A DNA stretch of 64,000 nt from Buxus sempervirens (Eukaryota > Streptophyta > Magnoliopsida > Buxales > Buxaceae). The position numbers were made by a program, and so were the translations under genes. The notes below the pieces were generated by a model, which was given only the letters and a program-made list of their open reading frames with translations, made no database searches and had not been told where the DNA came from. The DNA lies in assembly GCA_947561395.2 (NCBI GenBank), contig OX387193.1, positions 2,480,001-2,544,000 on the forward strand, given 5' to 3'. Positions 1-12,180 of this stretch are shown one piece after another (the stretch's first letter is position 1; each line of letters opens with the position of its first letter).

Positions 1-2
1 TA

Positions 3-745
<743 letters not shown>

Positions 746-3099
746 GTGAATGCAATCATACTCTTATTTTTAATTTATTAAATTCCCGAGGGAGAATTTA
801 CCCTATATTGGTTTATAGACGGACTTTTTTGTCTGGTTTGTTTCAAGGAATAAGTGATTTCTAAATATTGTATTGGAAAATATCATTTTTTATCATGCTA
901 AACAATAGTTAGCAAAAAAAAAAGTTAAAATTAATCTTCTTCGAACATGAAAGTGAGAAACTGATGTGCAAGTAAATATAGGGAAATGCATGGCTTTTGT
1001 AATCTTTTGTAAATCATATCAATTAAAGTTATAAATCTGGGGAAAATTAACTCCAGAAGACATGCGGATTGAAGAAGAAAAAAGTCACCATTAGAAGACA
1101 TGCTTTGGGGAAGTTATAGGGAACAATGAATAGCATACACTACAAAAATTCGGTGATTTAGTGGCAGTTTATTACTGGCAGCTGATAAAAACGCCAGTAA
1201 AAGCATATGTTTCGGCGCTTCATACTCGACCGCCCTAAAATGAGGATTTGCTTCCAATTTAGAGGCCTATTTCATTTATAAGCGCCATAATAATGGCTTA
1301 TCCACGGCATCCTTTCTTCTGAGCGCCGGAGTACTTTTATTTTCCCGGCCTCTTGAAAGGTATAATCTCCCTATCCTCCTGCGCGAGAGACGTTTGAGGG
1401 TTCTATCTGCTGTGCGAACGAAAAAGCCTCTGTTGTGAAAGAGAATGCTTCTCTCCCTCGGATGGAGTTTGACTGTTGTCTCTCCGTCTGCCTGATTTCT
1501 CCTCTTGTGTGAGAGACATTTGAAGATTCTCCCGCACGAGCAACGAATCTTCGGATTGCAATTTTTTGCTATCAATCTAAACGACCTGAAGGTTTGTCTG
1601 ATTTCATCTTTTCTATTCGATCAAGATGTTAGGGTTACTTTATATTTTTTATTTTTCCTTTTTTCGATTGAAGAGTTGGCTAGATAATTATATTGTATCT
1701 CCAAATAAAAGAAATGTATCATTAATTTATTTCGTTTTTATCCAGATCCATATCTAGATCTAGTTTTTGATCACATAAATTTATTAAAAATATAGCAAAG
1801 AGTCCTATTTATTGTGGTTTTTTCCTTTTTTTCTCCTATCTAAATCATAATGACCTCTATCTAAATCCTACTGATCAGACCTCCAAATGAATGGTTAGAA
1901 CAACATAAATTGCAAGTGCTGAGAAGAACACGGCATTTCTTAACATGATAATCCATTATTTTTTCAATGAGAACAATTTGAGTTACATTGAGTTGGGTAT
2001 GATTAAGCTGTACGTATCAATCACATGTTTAAGATCTCTATCCTACAACCAAGTGGATGCCTGATGGATGGTTAGAGTCTTGGATTTATCCTGATACATT
2101 GAAGTTATGGAGTAAATAAAGTAATAATAGAAGCTGAACATTGTTACAGGAGATAGGTATTAAAATGTGTTTTGATTGACTTGAGAGGCTAGTATGGGCA
2201 CGTAATAATTCAGAAATAGTTGTATTTAGAAATATTGTTTGGTGCTTTGGAGCTGTCGTGTTGGATTCATTGAGATTTTGATCTTCTCTAAAATTTTGTT
2301 TGTTTAGCTTAATTCTCTTAATATCAGTTTGTTGAGTTCTTTTACTCCAAATCTTTCTTCCCAAATTTATGAGCTCATTCTGTCATGATCAGTTTAATTT
2401 TTTAATTGCTGCATGTGACTCCTTGAGTTTTTTGTACACCGCTTTCACATTTGTGCGGACATTACCATAAAATTAATAAAATGAAATGTAAAGCATCCAT
2501 GTTGGAATCTCTGGTTGGATAGCCATGATCAATATCTGGGTTTGCATTAAACTAGCTGGTCCTTTCTCTGCATGTGAGTATACTTAAGCGTTATTCAAGT
2601 ACCAACTAGTGTAATTACTGCTGTGGGATTTCTGGCCTCGTTTGATCCTTTGCTTGTAATTGCAACTGCAAAAAGTCGATGCTTTTAGAACTTCAAAATC
2701 TTCGAGCTTGCATTCATTTAAAAACCTATCTAGATATCTTCCTTTATAAGTTTTTGACACTTAAAAACATACCAGCCCTCATTAATCACTATCACTAGTA
2801 AGATTTCCGTCTTAGTTCTCTGCTTCTATTTCTTCTATTATGTTCTATTTTTATTTTCCCTCAGAATTTGTCTTGTGGGACTATCATGTGTATGTATCTA
2901 TGCATTTGTTGAGTTACATAGAGCTTACAAACTTCATATTACTTTTGTGTAAGCATCCTAATGAATTATCATAAAATAGATGTAGCATAAAACAGGTCTG
3001 GAGTATAAACTACCCAGGTACTGTTATTTTAAATTTTAAACATTTCCTCTGCCCTCTTTTCCACTTGGGTGAGTTTTTTATTACAGATTATTAATCTCG

Positions 3100-3190
3100 G
3101 GGATGTTTTTGCTTGTTTCTCATGACTACCAAGTATTGGAATGGACCATCTGAAGGCTTCAAGTTCATGATGGGAGATAACTGTGGCAGG
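3100..3190 (+). other. exon-like segment inside the CACTA-like element (unrecognised)
   Basis: An open stretch around ATG 3122 reads MTTKYWNGPSEGFKFMMGDN and then CG, and ends at a plausible donor (ggcag/gtaatc). Its base composition is richer than the surrounding AT-rich DNA and the peptide looks protein-like, but I do not recognise the family. Because it lies within the CACTA-like ends it may be a captured host exon. Two further such segments follow at 3761 and 3885, as expected for a captured gene piece that keeps its introns. Confidence 0.3.
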
Positions 3191-3760
3191 TAATCCCTAG
3201 TTAATTTAATCTGAAGTGTATTAAGATTTTTATTGTAGATAATACATAGTTTACCATTTGAATTGTTGTTGTTTGTAAAAAGTTCTCTTCTTGAAATGTA
3301 TTGCATGAGTGAACTTGAAATTATTTGTACTCTATTCTTGATTTGGGCAAATGCTTATAATACTGTACGCACGTGTTTATGTCTAATGAAAAGGTTTGTG
3401 CCCCAAGAAATAACCTGTAACCATGTTTCTTATTGCTTTTCAATGGCAGGTCTAGACCCTTAGACCAAACCCAATAGATAGTTTTATAGAGAACCGAAAA
3501 TTCCACCAAACCAAGCAGAAAATAAATAGTGACTTTCAAGAGAAAAATGCAATTTTAATGATTATATTAACTTAAGCAAAAATGAGTTCAGTAAGATTAG
3601 TTGTGTGGTGGCTTCTTGGAGTAATTTTGATCTTAAAACATTGTGCTTCAGATTTTCTAGACCTTGTTTCTGTTATTGATGTAGCCACTTGAGTGTTTTA
3701 TTTAATAATATGAATTACTTTAGATTTTGGTTTCCACATCTTTGTTTTTCGGTTGTACAG

Positions 3761-3829
3761 GCAGCTTTCAAGGCAATAGCAAAGGCGCTCCAGCCAGATC
3801 AAAAGATTGGAACTAGCCAGCCTCTTTAA
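3761..3829 (+). other. exon-like segment inside the CACTA-like element (unrecognised)
   Basis: After a good acceptor (ggttgtacag) the sequence reads AAFKAIAKALQPDQKIGTSQ, then PL and a stop. It looks like coding sequence, a short alpha-helical piece ending a protein, but no family is recognised. It may be a captured terminal exon or a chance open stretch. Confidence 0.3.
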
Positions 3830-3884
3830 ACTTACTGAATTAAATGATTGGAACTAAAATATTGTTGTGTTTTTTTTATTGCAG

Positions 3885-3990
3885 AGGCTACCAAGGAAAA
3901 GTTCAAAGAGGTGTTGATGTTGGGGTACGAAGATTGCAGCCATCAAAATTCTACAGCGCCTTGGCAAAATATTTTTTCTTGGTAGTCAGT
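3885..3990 (+). other. exon-like segment inside the CACTA-like element (unrecognised)
   Basis: This follows a polypyrimidine tract plus attgcag. One frame reads GYQGKVQRGVDVGVRRLQPS and then KFYSALAKYFF without a stop; a second frame is also open. The family is not recognised. It may be part of the same captured gene as the segments at 3100 and 3761. Confidence 0.25.
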
Positions 3991-4812
3991 CATAGAGCAT
4001 ATTTTTAGGAAGATCGCTTGAATATGGAATTGAGTGTTGCAATGTTGAACAGCATCAGTGATTTGCAAAACCAACTATTATAGAATGGATTATTACAATA
4101 CTTCAGGCTTTAAAAAAATACGAATGTTCTCATCAATTATTTACTTAAGAATTATTATAGAGACAGAAGTGGGAGAGTTCAATCGTTATTGTTCCACCTT
4201 ACAATCGGTTTCCAACTTCTTAGATATTTATTTTATTTTTTAAGCACTTTAGATTCCATCTAATAATCGAGCATTATACAATTTTATTTTTTGGTATCCA
4301 CGCTTATTACCGGCTGTCACTTAAGCGCTGGTAGTAAGAGAACTCACTGGCGGTCATAGGTAGAATTGTTAATGGCGCTTTTAAAAGCGCCGTTGATACC
4401 TTTAGCGACACGAGATTCAAAGGCACTTGTGTAGAGCGCCGGTGGAGTTATTACCGGCTGTTTTTCTGTTTTTACCGGAGGTTTTAAAACGCCGGTAAAA
4501 ACCTGTTTTTTAGTGGTTAAAGGGAGCATCAAAAGAGCGCATTTAATCAATGATATGGCTGAGATATTAATGGTAGCAAGCTTTATTGGTTAACCTGTTA
4601 GTATCATTGGATAATGTTAGTTAACTTGTTACAGTCCTGCTATTCTTGTTGTTATTTCAATATATACACGTGCACAATCCCACACACACATACATGTTTC
4701 ATTTTCAACCATTTCCACATGATCTGAGTTGTTGTCTAGTGATATAGTTGCTCTCAAATATTTAGATAACACCTTGATGAATCTCTCTCTCTCTCTCTCT
4801 CTGCTTTGGCAG

Positions 4813-4844
4813 GTTGTGCACTGGGTTATGGTCCATTTCCTTAA
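4813..4844 (+). pseudogene. decayed start of the next UDP-glucose 4-epimerase exon
   Basis: A long CT tract (about 4781-4802) followed by gctttggcag makes a strong acceptor. Joined in phase 1 to the donor at 745, the sequence reads G|GT TGT GCA CTG GGT TAT and stops at TAA 4842. Intact plant epimerases start this exon with GCEVYNLGTG, so the first residues (GC) and the phase fit but the rest does not. I infer that the exon was destroyed by deletion just downstream of its acceptor. It could also be a chance acceptor. Confidence 0.35.
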
Positions 4845-4849
4845 TTTTA

Positions 4850-6180
4850 AATGACTCGTAAATAATAGTAAGTTGCCACTAAAATTTCATTATTTTGAAG
4901 CATTGCTGAATGAATTTTAATTATTTCAAAACGTATGACAAAAAATTAATTTTTCCTTTATTTTATTTGGAGAATCTTTTTTATTTCAAGGTCTCGTCCG
5001 CGTCTTCCCCTATCTTTTTCGTCATTTCGATTCTTCTGCCTTGCGTGCTTGAACTTTAATTAGGGTTCAATTAGGATGTCATTTTACGGATCTAGTTGTT
5101 TACTTTTCGATTAGTCCTTCTTTTTCTTTTTCTTTTCCCCTTCTACCTTATTGCTCTTGATGAAATGTTGGGGTGAAAATAATGAATTTTTTTTTGAATT
5201 AAATCATAGCGGGTAACACATGGTGGTAGGTTTCAACTACAAAACGTAGTCATAACCGTATGGAATTGATAACAGTTGGATTCCAAACTTCATCTCCTAG
5301 AGAATTCCAAACTTCTCTTGTATTTACAATTATATAGAATTCCTTAAAAGTCTCTTGAAGGCTTTGGACACCCCTTCCATCTAGGCATCCAAATTAATGT
5401 GTGTCTGTGTGGTGCTTAGCATGCTTCAACTTGGCGGGTTGTGACACTAAGAAGGCCCAACTATCATAACCATATACTACTGGGATTCTAGAGTCCTATT
5501 CTGGCTATAAACCAAAATCTTGAATGCCACCAAACGCAACCTAAGTAGAAAGACGGCAATTCCTTATTCAATACTAGCGAACAGTATGTAGAACTCAATA
5601 TGCCAGGTACCGCACTTCTCAACTAAGAAGTGGATTTATGAGTTACTAAGACGATTATAATTGAATAGGGAAAAGATAAATTTTTTTATAGATTACAAAT
5701 TTAATTATATCATTATAATAATTTAATTAATTAATACATAAATTCATTATAATTAATTAAGATAATATATTATAATTATTTATATTAAATTTTATCGATA
5801 GTTAATTTATAATATCATTTAATTATAAATTAATAATTAAGATGATTATAAATTTATAAGGAAAAGAAAATTAATTGTATAACGAGAATGAAGTTCTATT
5901 ACCTTTGATGATAATTGGCAACTTTTACCTGCTATATAATTACAATTCAATATGGGTTATGGAAAGAAAATAGGTATTAATCCTTTACTGGAGGAGATTA
6001 TAGCTGGTAAAAGACTTTTACAAAAGCTTTTGGCATTAGTGAGATGCATCATTTTTTGAAATCCTGTGCATGCCACGTAACTCCAAGACCCGCAACTTTG
6101 TGCATTACCAATTTTATGAAAGCTTTTCTCTGCATGCCATGTAACTCTAGGACCCGTTTCCGTTGATACAAGGAAATTGG
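4850..6180. other. AT-rich intergenic DNA, no gene seen
   Basis: Nothing coding is recognised. Positions 4990-5160 look like a transposon or leader remnant with CT-rich blocks. Positions 5690-5880 are almost pure A+T with many taattaa words. A short imperfect duplication (catgccacgtaactcc-aagacccg and catgccatgtaactct-aggacccg) occurs near 6070-6155. Confidence 0.5.
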
Positions 6181-6495
6181 TTTTAATGATTTTTTTTTAA
6201 ACAATCTAGATTCAATCACTTAATTCTCAAAAAATAGAAATCAGTGATATTTTTTAAAAATAATTGAGAATAAGTGTCATTTTATTCTTTCAAAAATACC
6301 CTCAAATGACTTATAAAGAATATTTTTTGTCAAACGAAGTTAAGAAAAGAAGTCTTTTGAGGGTATTTTGAAAGAAATCTTTTATGAGTATTAAAATAAC
6401 ATTTATTTTCAATTATGTTATAAAAGTATCACTGGTTTTTAATGTCAAAGAATTAGATGATTATATATGAATTGTTTTAAAAAATATCATTAAAA
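6181..6495. mobile_element. MITE-like imperfect inverted repeat
   Basis: The left arm starts ttttaatgattttttt and the right arm ends aaaaatatcattaaaa. The arms pair over most of their length (for example caaaaataccctcaaatgac against tcttttgagggtattttg), giving one long hairpin of about 315 bp with no coding capacity. Size, AT-richness and palindromic structure suit a miniature inverted-repeat element. I cannot fix a target-site duplication. Confidence 0.55.
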
Positions 6496-6539
6496 ATTAA
6501 ATAAGATTGTCTGATTTGACGTTGACAGCATTCTCAATT

Positions 6540-6626
6540 ACTTTATAAAAGTATTACTGGTTTTTAATTTCAAAAAATTAGATAACTATATCCGAATTGT
6601 TTTAAAGGGTTATCACTAAAAATCAA
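6540..6626. repeat. partial second copy of the right arm of the MITE-like repeat
   Basis: This segment (tataaaagtattactggttt and onward) repeats the right arm at about 6417-6503 with several mismatches, about 123 bp downstream. It looks like an old partial tandem duplication or a nested fragment of a second element. Confidence 0.5.
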
Positions 6627-6639
6627 TGAAGACCCTCCG

Positions 6640-7600
6640 TTAATCGGACGCGTTGGGGGCTCTTTCTCATGGGCTCTCACGAAGATTCCAACCGGTTGCG
6701 GGTTTCTCTTGAATATATTTCAAAATTTTTCAAATTTTTTCAAATTTTTAGACCGTTAAAATTCCATCTAATACAAGTAAGTAGCTCATATAATAGAAAG
6801 TTACTTAAAAAAACATAGGAAAGCAATTCTTACGACGACCTTTACTCCATTTATCAAAAGACAACGCGTGACATACCCTTTTTGTTAACCATAGCTGCTC
6901 AACTTCAGTTGTGCGGCCCGTCCTTTGGTTATGCGACCCGCTCTTTGCCTGGCCGGAATTGGAAGTTGCTGCCATCAAGACTCGTCGGAATAAAATCCAG
7001 ACTCGCCGGAATTGAGGCTTACCATAAATCGACCTGTGCTTTGCCTCACTGGAACTGAGATTCGCCGCAATATTCAAGGGTAATTGTGAGAATAGAAACT
7101 GATTGTAGTTCTGTTATCACCCCGACAAAGGTTTTCTGGTATTTCTCTGACACCTTCTCGGTGGAAGTTTTAGTATTTCAGTGGATTATTGATGGGGATG
7201 AAAAGGATTTGAGTTTCAGGGGATTATTGAGATTCTGTGGCGAGTGCAGCGAAGAGTGCTGAAGCGGAGAGGAGAAAGGGCTTCTGGATTTGATCATTAG
7301 AGGTTGCAGAAGGAAGACCAGTTGCTTGCGACCGACCCGATCCTAAAGAAGGTGGAGGAGAAGAGCATCTCCTCCATATATAGTGTTGTAACCACTCGTC
7401 TATTTCTCCATTTAAAAACCAGAGAGAGGAAAATTGTGTAACTGTGTTAGACCTTTTTATTCCTCCAATCAAGTCAATGAACCGGGCCAAAGATAAAGAA
7501 AAAAACCGAGAGGAAGATGAGCAAGAGAGAGGCGAAGGAAGAGGAAGCGGGAAAAGGTTCATCTGCCTCCTCCCTTGCTAATTGCTATTAGTTTCTAATC
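6640..7600. other. stretch with no recognised gene
   Basis: It is GC-richer than its surroundings. The minus strand has open stretches at 6805-7077 and 7224-7562, but neither shows a recognisable domain or splice-supported structure. It probably is an upstream region of the SEC14-like gene or a transposon remnant. Confidence 0.4.
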
Positions 7601-7648
7601 TCAACAGTCTCTCTCGCCAAAGGGTTTGCTGTCGCAGATAAGATCCTA

Positions 7649-7657
7649 AAACCCTAA
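7649..7657 (+). promoter_or_regulatory. telo-box in a plant leader
   Basis: The motif AAACCCTAA is a telo-box, common near transcription starts and in 5' leaders of plant housekeeping genes. It is followed by a GAA-repeat leader (7687-7703) and lies about 340 bp upstream of the SEC14-like exon, so it probably marks the 5' region of that gene. Confidence 0.4.
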
Positions 7658-7989
7658 ACCTCCTCTCACAAAACTTTCTGAGTTGTAGAAGAAGAAGAAG
7701 AAGGAGAGGTAGGAACATTAGGAAGAGCGATCTACGCAGTCCGATTCTATATTCGAGAGACCGGCCAAGCCATTGATCGTCTTGGCTGCTGCATCCAAGG
7801 CAACTATTACTTCCAAGAGCAATGTAAGGGACCCGAATCTGTATGAAGTAATGCGCATTTCGACTTAGAACAGGCGTGCTTCGACATGCGGTTCTAAGCT
7901 TTGGAGTTCGCTCCTCTGTTTTGTCGTCTTCGTTGTTCTTTGTTTCCTGTGTTTCCAGAGTGCGAACGTCTGATCTGTGTTCCTTACAG

Positions 7990-8107
7990 GAGAAGTTCTA
8001 CAACTACGATTGCGTTGAGCGATTTCTCAAAGCGAAAGGTGATAACGTGAAGAAGGCGGCGAAACAGTTAAGAGCATGTCTCACATGGAGAGAGAGCATC
8101 GGCACTG
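7990..8107 (+). CDS. SEC14-like CRAL-TRIO protein, single exon (fragment)
   Basis: SEC14-like proteins bind phosphatidylinositol and other lipids in a CRAL-TRIO pocket. This exon, after gttccttacag and before gtacag, reads [20 protein letters not shown], then [19 protein letters not shown] with a split last codon. This is the N-terminal three-helix region (CRAL-TRIO-N) that precedes the lipid-binding domain; the VERFLKAK and LRACLTWRE pattern is typical. The next exon, which should carry the lipid-binding fold, is not found. The duplicated LINE-bearing segment begins about 55 bp after the donor. No start codon is clear: the upstream exon that should carry it is not recognised, and reading back from the exon gives a low-complexity leader. 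It is either the 5' end of a gene whose remainder was displaced or a captured or decayed fragment. Confidence 0.6.
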
Positions 8108-8160
8108 GTACAGCCATTTCATCTGCCTTCGATCTCTGTCTTTGAAATAAAGTTCTCTCT

Positions 8161-11100
8161 TATCAATTTTGAGATATTTGTTTTTATTTTGAAATTTTAC
8201 CATTTCTGCTGTGTTTTATAATTTAACCCTTGTAGGAAGTTGACATTGTATTTCTTTGCCTGCAAGAGAATAGAAAATATGGTTTGCCCAATTAGGCAAA
8301 TTTGGGGAAAAGATAGAGATTGATGTTTCAAAAATTAGTAACCTACCCAAAGGAATCCCTTTTTTTCTTTGCGAACAACTCATCAAATGACATCAGAAAA
8401 TTCAGAATCCGTATGTTCGATGAGCTTTTCAGATTTACCCTTCATTTTATGTACACTAAGTGGTATGATTTGAAATCAGAAAATACCATTCACAGTTGTC
8501 AAATATTATGACAAATTTTGGTACAATCTGGAGAAATAAAATTAGATAATAAGGTTGATGTATATGTGTGTGGTGGCTAAAGCATATGTTGTTGTCAGTG
8601 GCATGTGTTAGTAACCACATCATCTAATTTCTTTTGTTTTGTGTTTAGTTTATTCTGTTTCTGTTAACAAGCATAGAAATTAAAGACTGTAAGGTTAGGA
8701 ATATGATGGACAGAAGTTATATGAAGATAAAATGCAATTTTCAATCTCAAATAACAGTCTGGCATTGGCGTTATCTAACTTGAAGGAGTATTTTGCTTCT
8801 TAAGGTGTAATTGTTAATCAATGATGTAGAAAATCATTAGCCATCCAAGAAAGGTTTCTGTTTTGCAGAAACATATAATAGGCAAACTAGTAAAAAAAAA
8901 CATTAGCAAATTATTATGAAAACATTAGCAAATTATTATGAAATCAAATACATGTTGTAAAATAGGCAAACTAGTAAAAAACCTTGATGCAGACTAAAAT
9001 ACATCAAATATAAGTGGGATAACGACAGAATTTAGAAGTTGTCTTATATTTTTTTCATTCCAATTCAGAAAGGAAAATGAGAATAATTCACTGAATTTTT
9101 TTTTCTAGAAATATAGATAAAAACATGAAGTATAGCTGTACTTACTTGAACGTTAGGGCTGAGTGAGAAAATACCCTCGAATTGAAGGTTATGTGAGAGG
9201 AAATGTTTGTTGAACGAAAGAAAATAAAGATGGTGGATAGAAGACCAACAAACATGGTTTGTTTTCATCTCTTTTATTTGTAAACTTTTATCACCTTGCT
9301 TCATGCATTCTATTTGTGGTTACCATTTGCCATGCCTAACTTTTCTGTTGCCGATTTAGAAATCAATGTGTTTTGCAATATAAAGTTTCTTCTATACTCC
9401 TGTGCAAGTTGTGGTATGATTTATAATTTGTAATTTTTGATTATTAGTTGTAATAATCTTTGTACTTTAAAGGTGAGAAATCATTGCTGTTTGTTTGCCA
9501 CGGGCAAAAGATTTTCTAATCAGGTTAGAATGAACACTTATCATCAATGCATGAAAATTTAATATTTAATTATTCTGTCATTATCAGCACAACAATTGTT
9601 TTTCATGAATTAACTGATTTTTATGGTAGCCAGCCAATAGGTCAATCATTGGGGACAATTATTTGAATAATTAAATTCAGTATGCCATGCATACTGCAAA
9701 AAATGTTTTACCTAACATTTTAAACAAAGTTACTCAACTATTCCTGCATCAATGGAGCTATTACAGGTCCTTTGGGGCGTTGAAGATCCCAAAAATGGAC
9801 AGATTATAAGTGTATTTTAGAAAGGTGATTTAGAGGGATTTTTGGAGGTGTTCCGTAGATGTTGTCTTGGGCAATATTACGAGCAATATATGGCTTAGAT
9901 TATTTGCTAGGATGGTGGTTGTTGGCTGTTTAGACAGCAGGTGATTTCATGGAAAAGGAAAGGAAAAAACAATGGAGCGGCCATTGTTGTGTTGTTTGGC
10001 CTTGGTGTGTATGTGAATTGAAAGTCATTTGGTTACTATTTCGGGTGCAGTAGGATGTTGGCTGCAACCTATCAGGTGTTTTTGGATGAAACTTTTTGGT
10101 GCAATATTGGTTAATCTGGAAGGTGGTAGAATGTGAATGGATTAGCTTAATGGGGATCAAAATGTTGGGTCATGTTGGGTTGGTTGATGTTCTGGCTGAA
10201 GTATATTGATGAGAGCTTGGTCAACGAGGATATAAGGGGCCTAAATAAACACAGGCTAAGCATGCAAAGGGTTATTAAGTAGGTAAATGTAAATCAGTAC
10301 AACACGTATTTGGGTGGCTATTGGGAGTTGTAGAGGTCTGAAATTTTTATAAATAATTGGTTGATAATATTTTATTACATGGAGGACATAAGGGGCCTAA
10401 ATGAGGATTCTACTGGGGGGAAATTAAGTATTTATGGTTGCTACTTTAGTGCAGAATTTAGTGATTAATTGGGGTTTAATTTGGCGTGGGAAATTAAGAA
10501 TTGATAATGGTTTAAAGGTTAATTTGGTTGAGAGATGATTGGTTATGAAATAGGCTGATTGGAAGGGTGTGGACTAGATTTCGAAGGATGAAAGTAGAAT
10601 GGTTAGGTCTATTGTTGGTGAGGGTTGTTGAAGAGCTAGGAGACTTGTTATGTTTGATGAGCTATTTAAATGTGTTAAGAGGAAAAATCCATGTTATCCG
10701 GTTTAGGTGATTTGGGAGCTATAGATAAGTTGTTCATGAAGGTTCTAGATGGAGAGGTTTAGATTCATTTTATAGAGTTGAAAGGTTTTCCATGTATTTA
10801 TTTATTTATTTTTTTTGTGCAAAAAATAGAGAATTAGATTGTATTAATCGGGAAGAGGAATGTTACAAGAGTATCTAGGAGTGGAGCATCCCAAACAATC
10901 CGCAAGAACAGCGGAATGGATCTCCCTAGGATAGCTTTTTAACCATCAGCATGACCAAAAATCTGGTCCAAAATTCGCCAACTGATCAGCACATGTGTTG
11001 GCCTCTATAAAGGAAAAAGAAAAACGAAAATCAGAGAAAGACAAGCATAATGAAATGGCTTCATCCAACAAACCGGCTATTTTCCAGGGGTGTTTATCTT

Positions 11101-12180
11101 GACTCTTGAAGCTCTGCACCAGCACCATTTCAGAAATCTGGCAAGTTTAATGCCTTCCCCCAAAGCATGGGCCTCTGCCACAAAAGAAGTTGTTTTGCCA
11201 ATATTGTGAGCTAAAGCTCCAAGAACTCTACCATCCGCATCCCTTACGATAGCACCTATTGCAGCTGGACCTGGACATCCTCTGGCTGCACCATCCCAAC
11301 TCTCCCTTGGTCTCTTCCATCTACACAGCAGCTCCTGTTTTCTGACTTTGGTACTACTATCTTCTTTGTTTGATAGAGAAATTGAGTCCTCCTGTAACAC
11401 ACGAAACAAAACCAAAGACGAGTCTATGGATGGGGTAATGTTCTCAAAGATTACCTTGTTCTGGGTTAGCCAAATATCCCAACAAATGTTTGCCCAAGCT
11501 GCTGAAATGTGTCTTATTGGGGTCTCTCCTGCTATATCCATCTTTATAAGATAATAAAAAAACCACTCTTTGCACGATAGTCCCTGATTGGAAATTGGAA
11601 CAAAACCACCTGTAGCACCAAACCATAATGCACGAATAAAATCGCAATAACGAAAGAGATGGTTATTTGATTCCTGACTACCATTGCACAACAACAGGCT
11701 TCTGGAGGGACTCCCAATCTACTTGATAACAGGTCATTTGGGGGATTGGCTCCTTGTAACTGTTTCCACATGAAGAACTTTATCTTCTGAGGGCATGGAA
11801 GATGCCACATCTTGAGCCACCTTTTGTCATCCATATTTTTATGACGAGGGTCTGTTAACAAACTATAAGCTGAGGTGACTGTGTATTTACCAGAAGAAGT
11901 CGCAGCCCAGATAGACATTCTGTCATGATTGATTCTTTTTTTAATTGGATTAGTCTTGATCTGCTCCACCTCTTCCACTGCCCACAAACCAGCAAGTTTA
12001 CATTGATCCCAACATCTGGATTCTTGAATAATCAATTCAGCAACTTTGATGTTTTCATTGGAATTAGGGGGTGCAACGTTCACTTGCTTCAGTCATCAGT
12101 TATTAGTGATGTCAATGGATTGACTGTTGGCAATAATCCAACCTCTTCCCAATCTTAAAAACTCTCTGGTATGACACAGC
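8161..12180. repeat. segmental duplication, copy 1 (partner at 59,504)
   Basis: From tcaattttgagatatttg (8163) onward, this sequence matches the stretch starting at 59506 in the same orientation, with scattered substitutions and small indels, to at least 12,180 (window end in the partner). Coordinate offsets are about 51,343 at the left edge and about 51,812 near the right, mainly because the partner has about 400 extra bases around 60,187-60,600. The left part (to about 10,795) is AT-rich with no recognised gene; the right part is a LINE on the minus strand. The left edge lies in the intron after the SEC14-like exon. Confidence 0.88.

Larger units (their letters stand above)
1138..4515. mobile_element. 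CACTA-like DNA transposon, non-autonomous, inside an epimerase intron
   Basis: The left end starts CACTACAAAAATTC and the right end finishes TTTTTTAGTG, whose reverse complement starts CACTAAAAAA. Both ends carry short subterminal repeats built around gcgccggtaa/ttaccggcg in both orientations (1160-1290 and 4305-4500), which is typical of CACTA elements. No transposase is visible in the 3.4 kb, so the element would be mobilised in trans, if at all. The expected 3-bp target duplication is not found (ata on the left, gtt on the right), so one end may be eroded or misplaced. It contains three exon-like segments, annotated separately. The 1300-1600 stretch resembles a plant 5' leader with CT-rich blocks. 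The call rests on ends and subterminal repeats only. Confidence 0.65.

Noticed and set aside
7224-7562. 112-codon minus-strand ORF upstream of the SEC14-like exon
   Set aside because: Low-complexity Ser/Pro/Leu start; likely the reverse of a purine-rich plant leader.
9930-10160. 76-codon minus-strand ORF conserved in both duplication copies (also 61,699-61,929)
   Set aside because: Conservation follows from the recent duplication; composition is not protein-like and no family is recognised.
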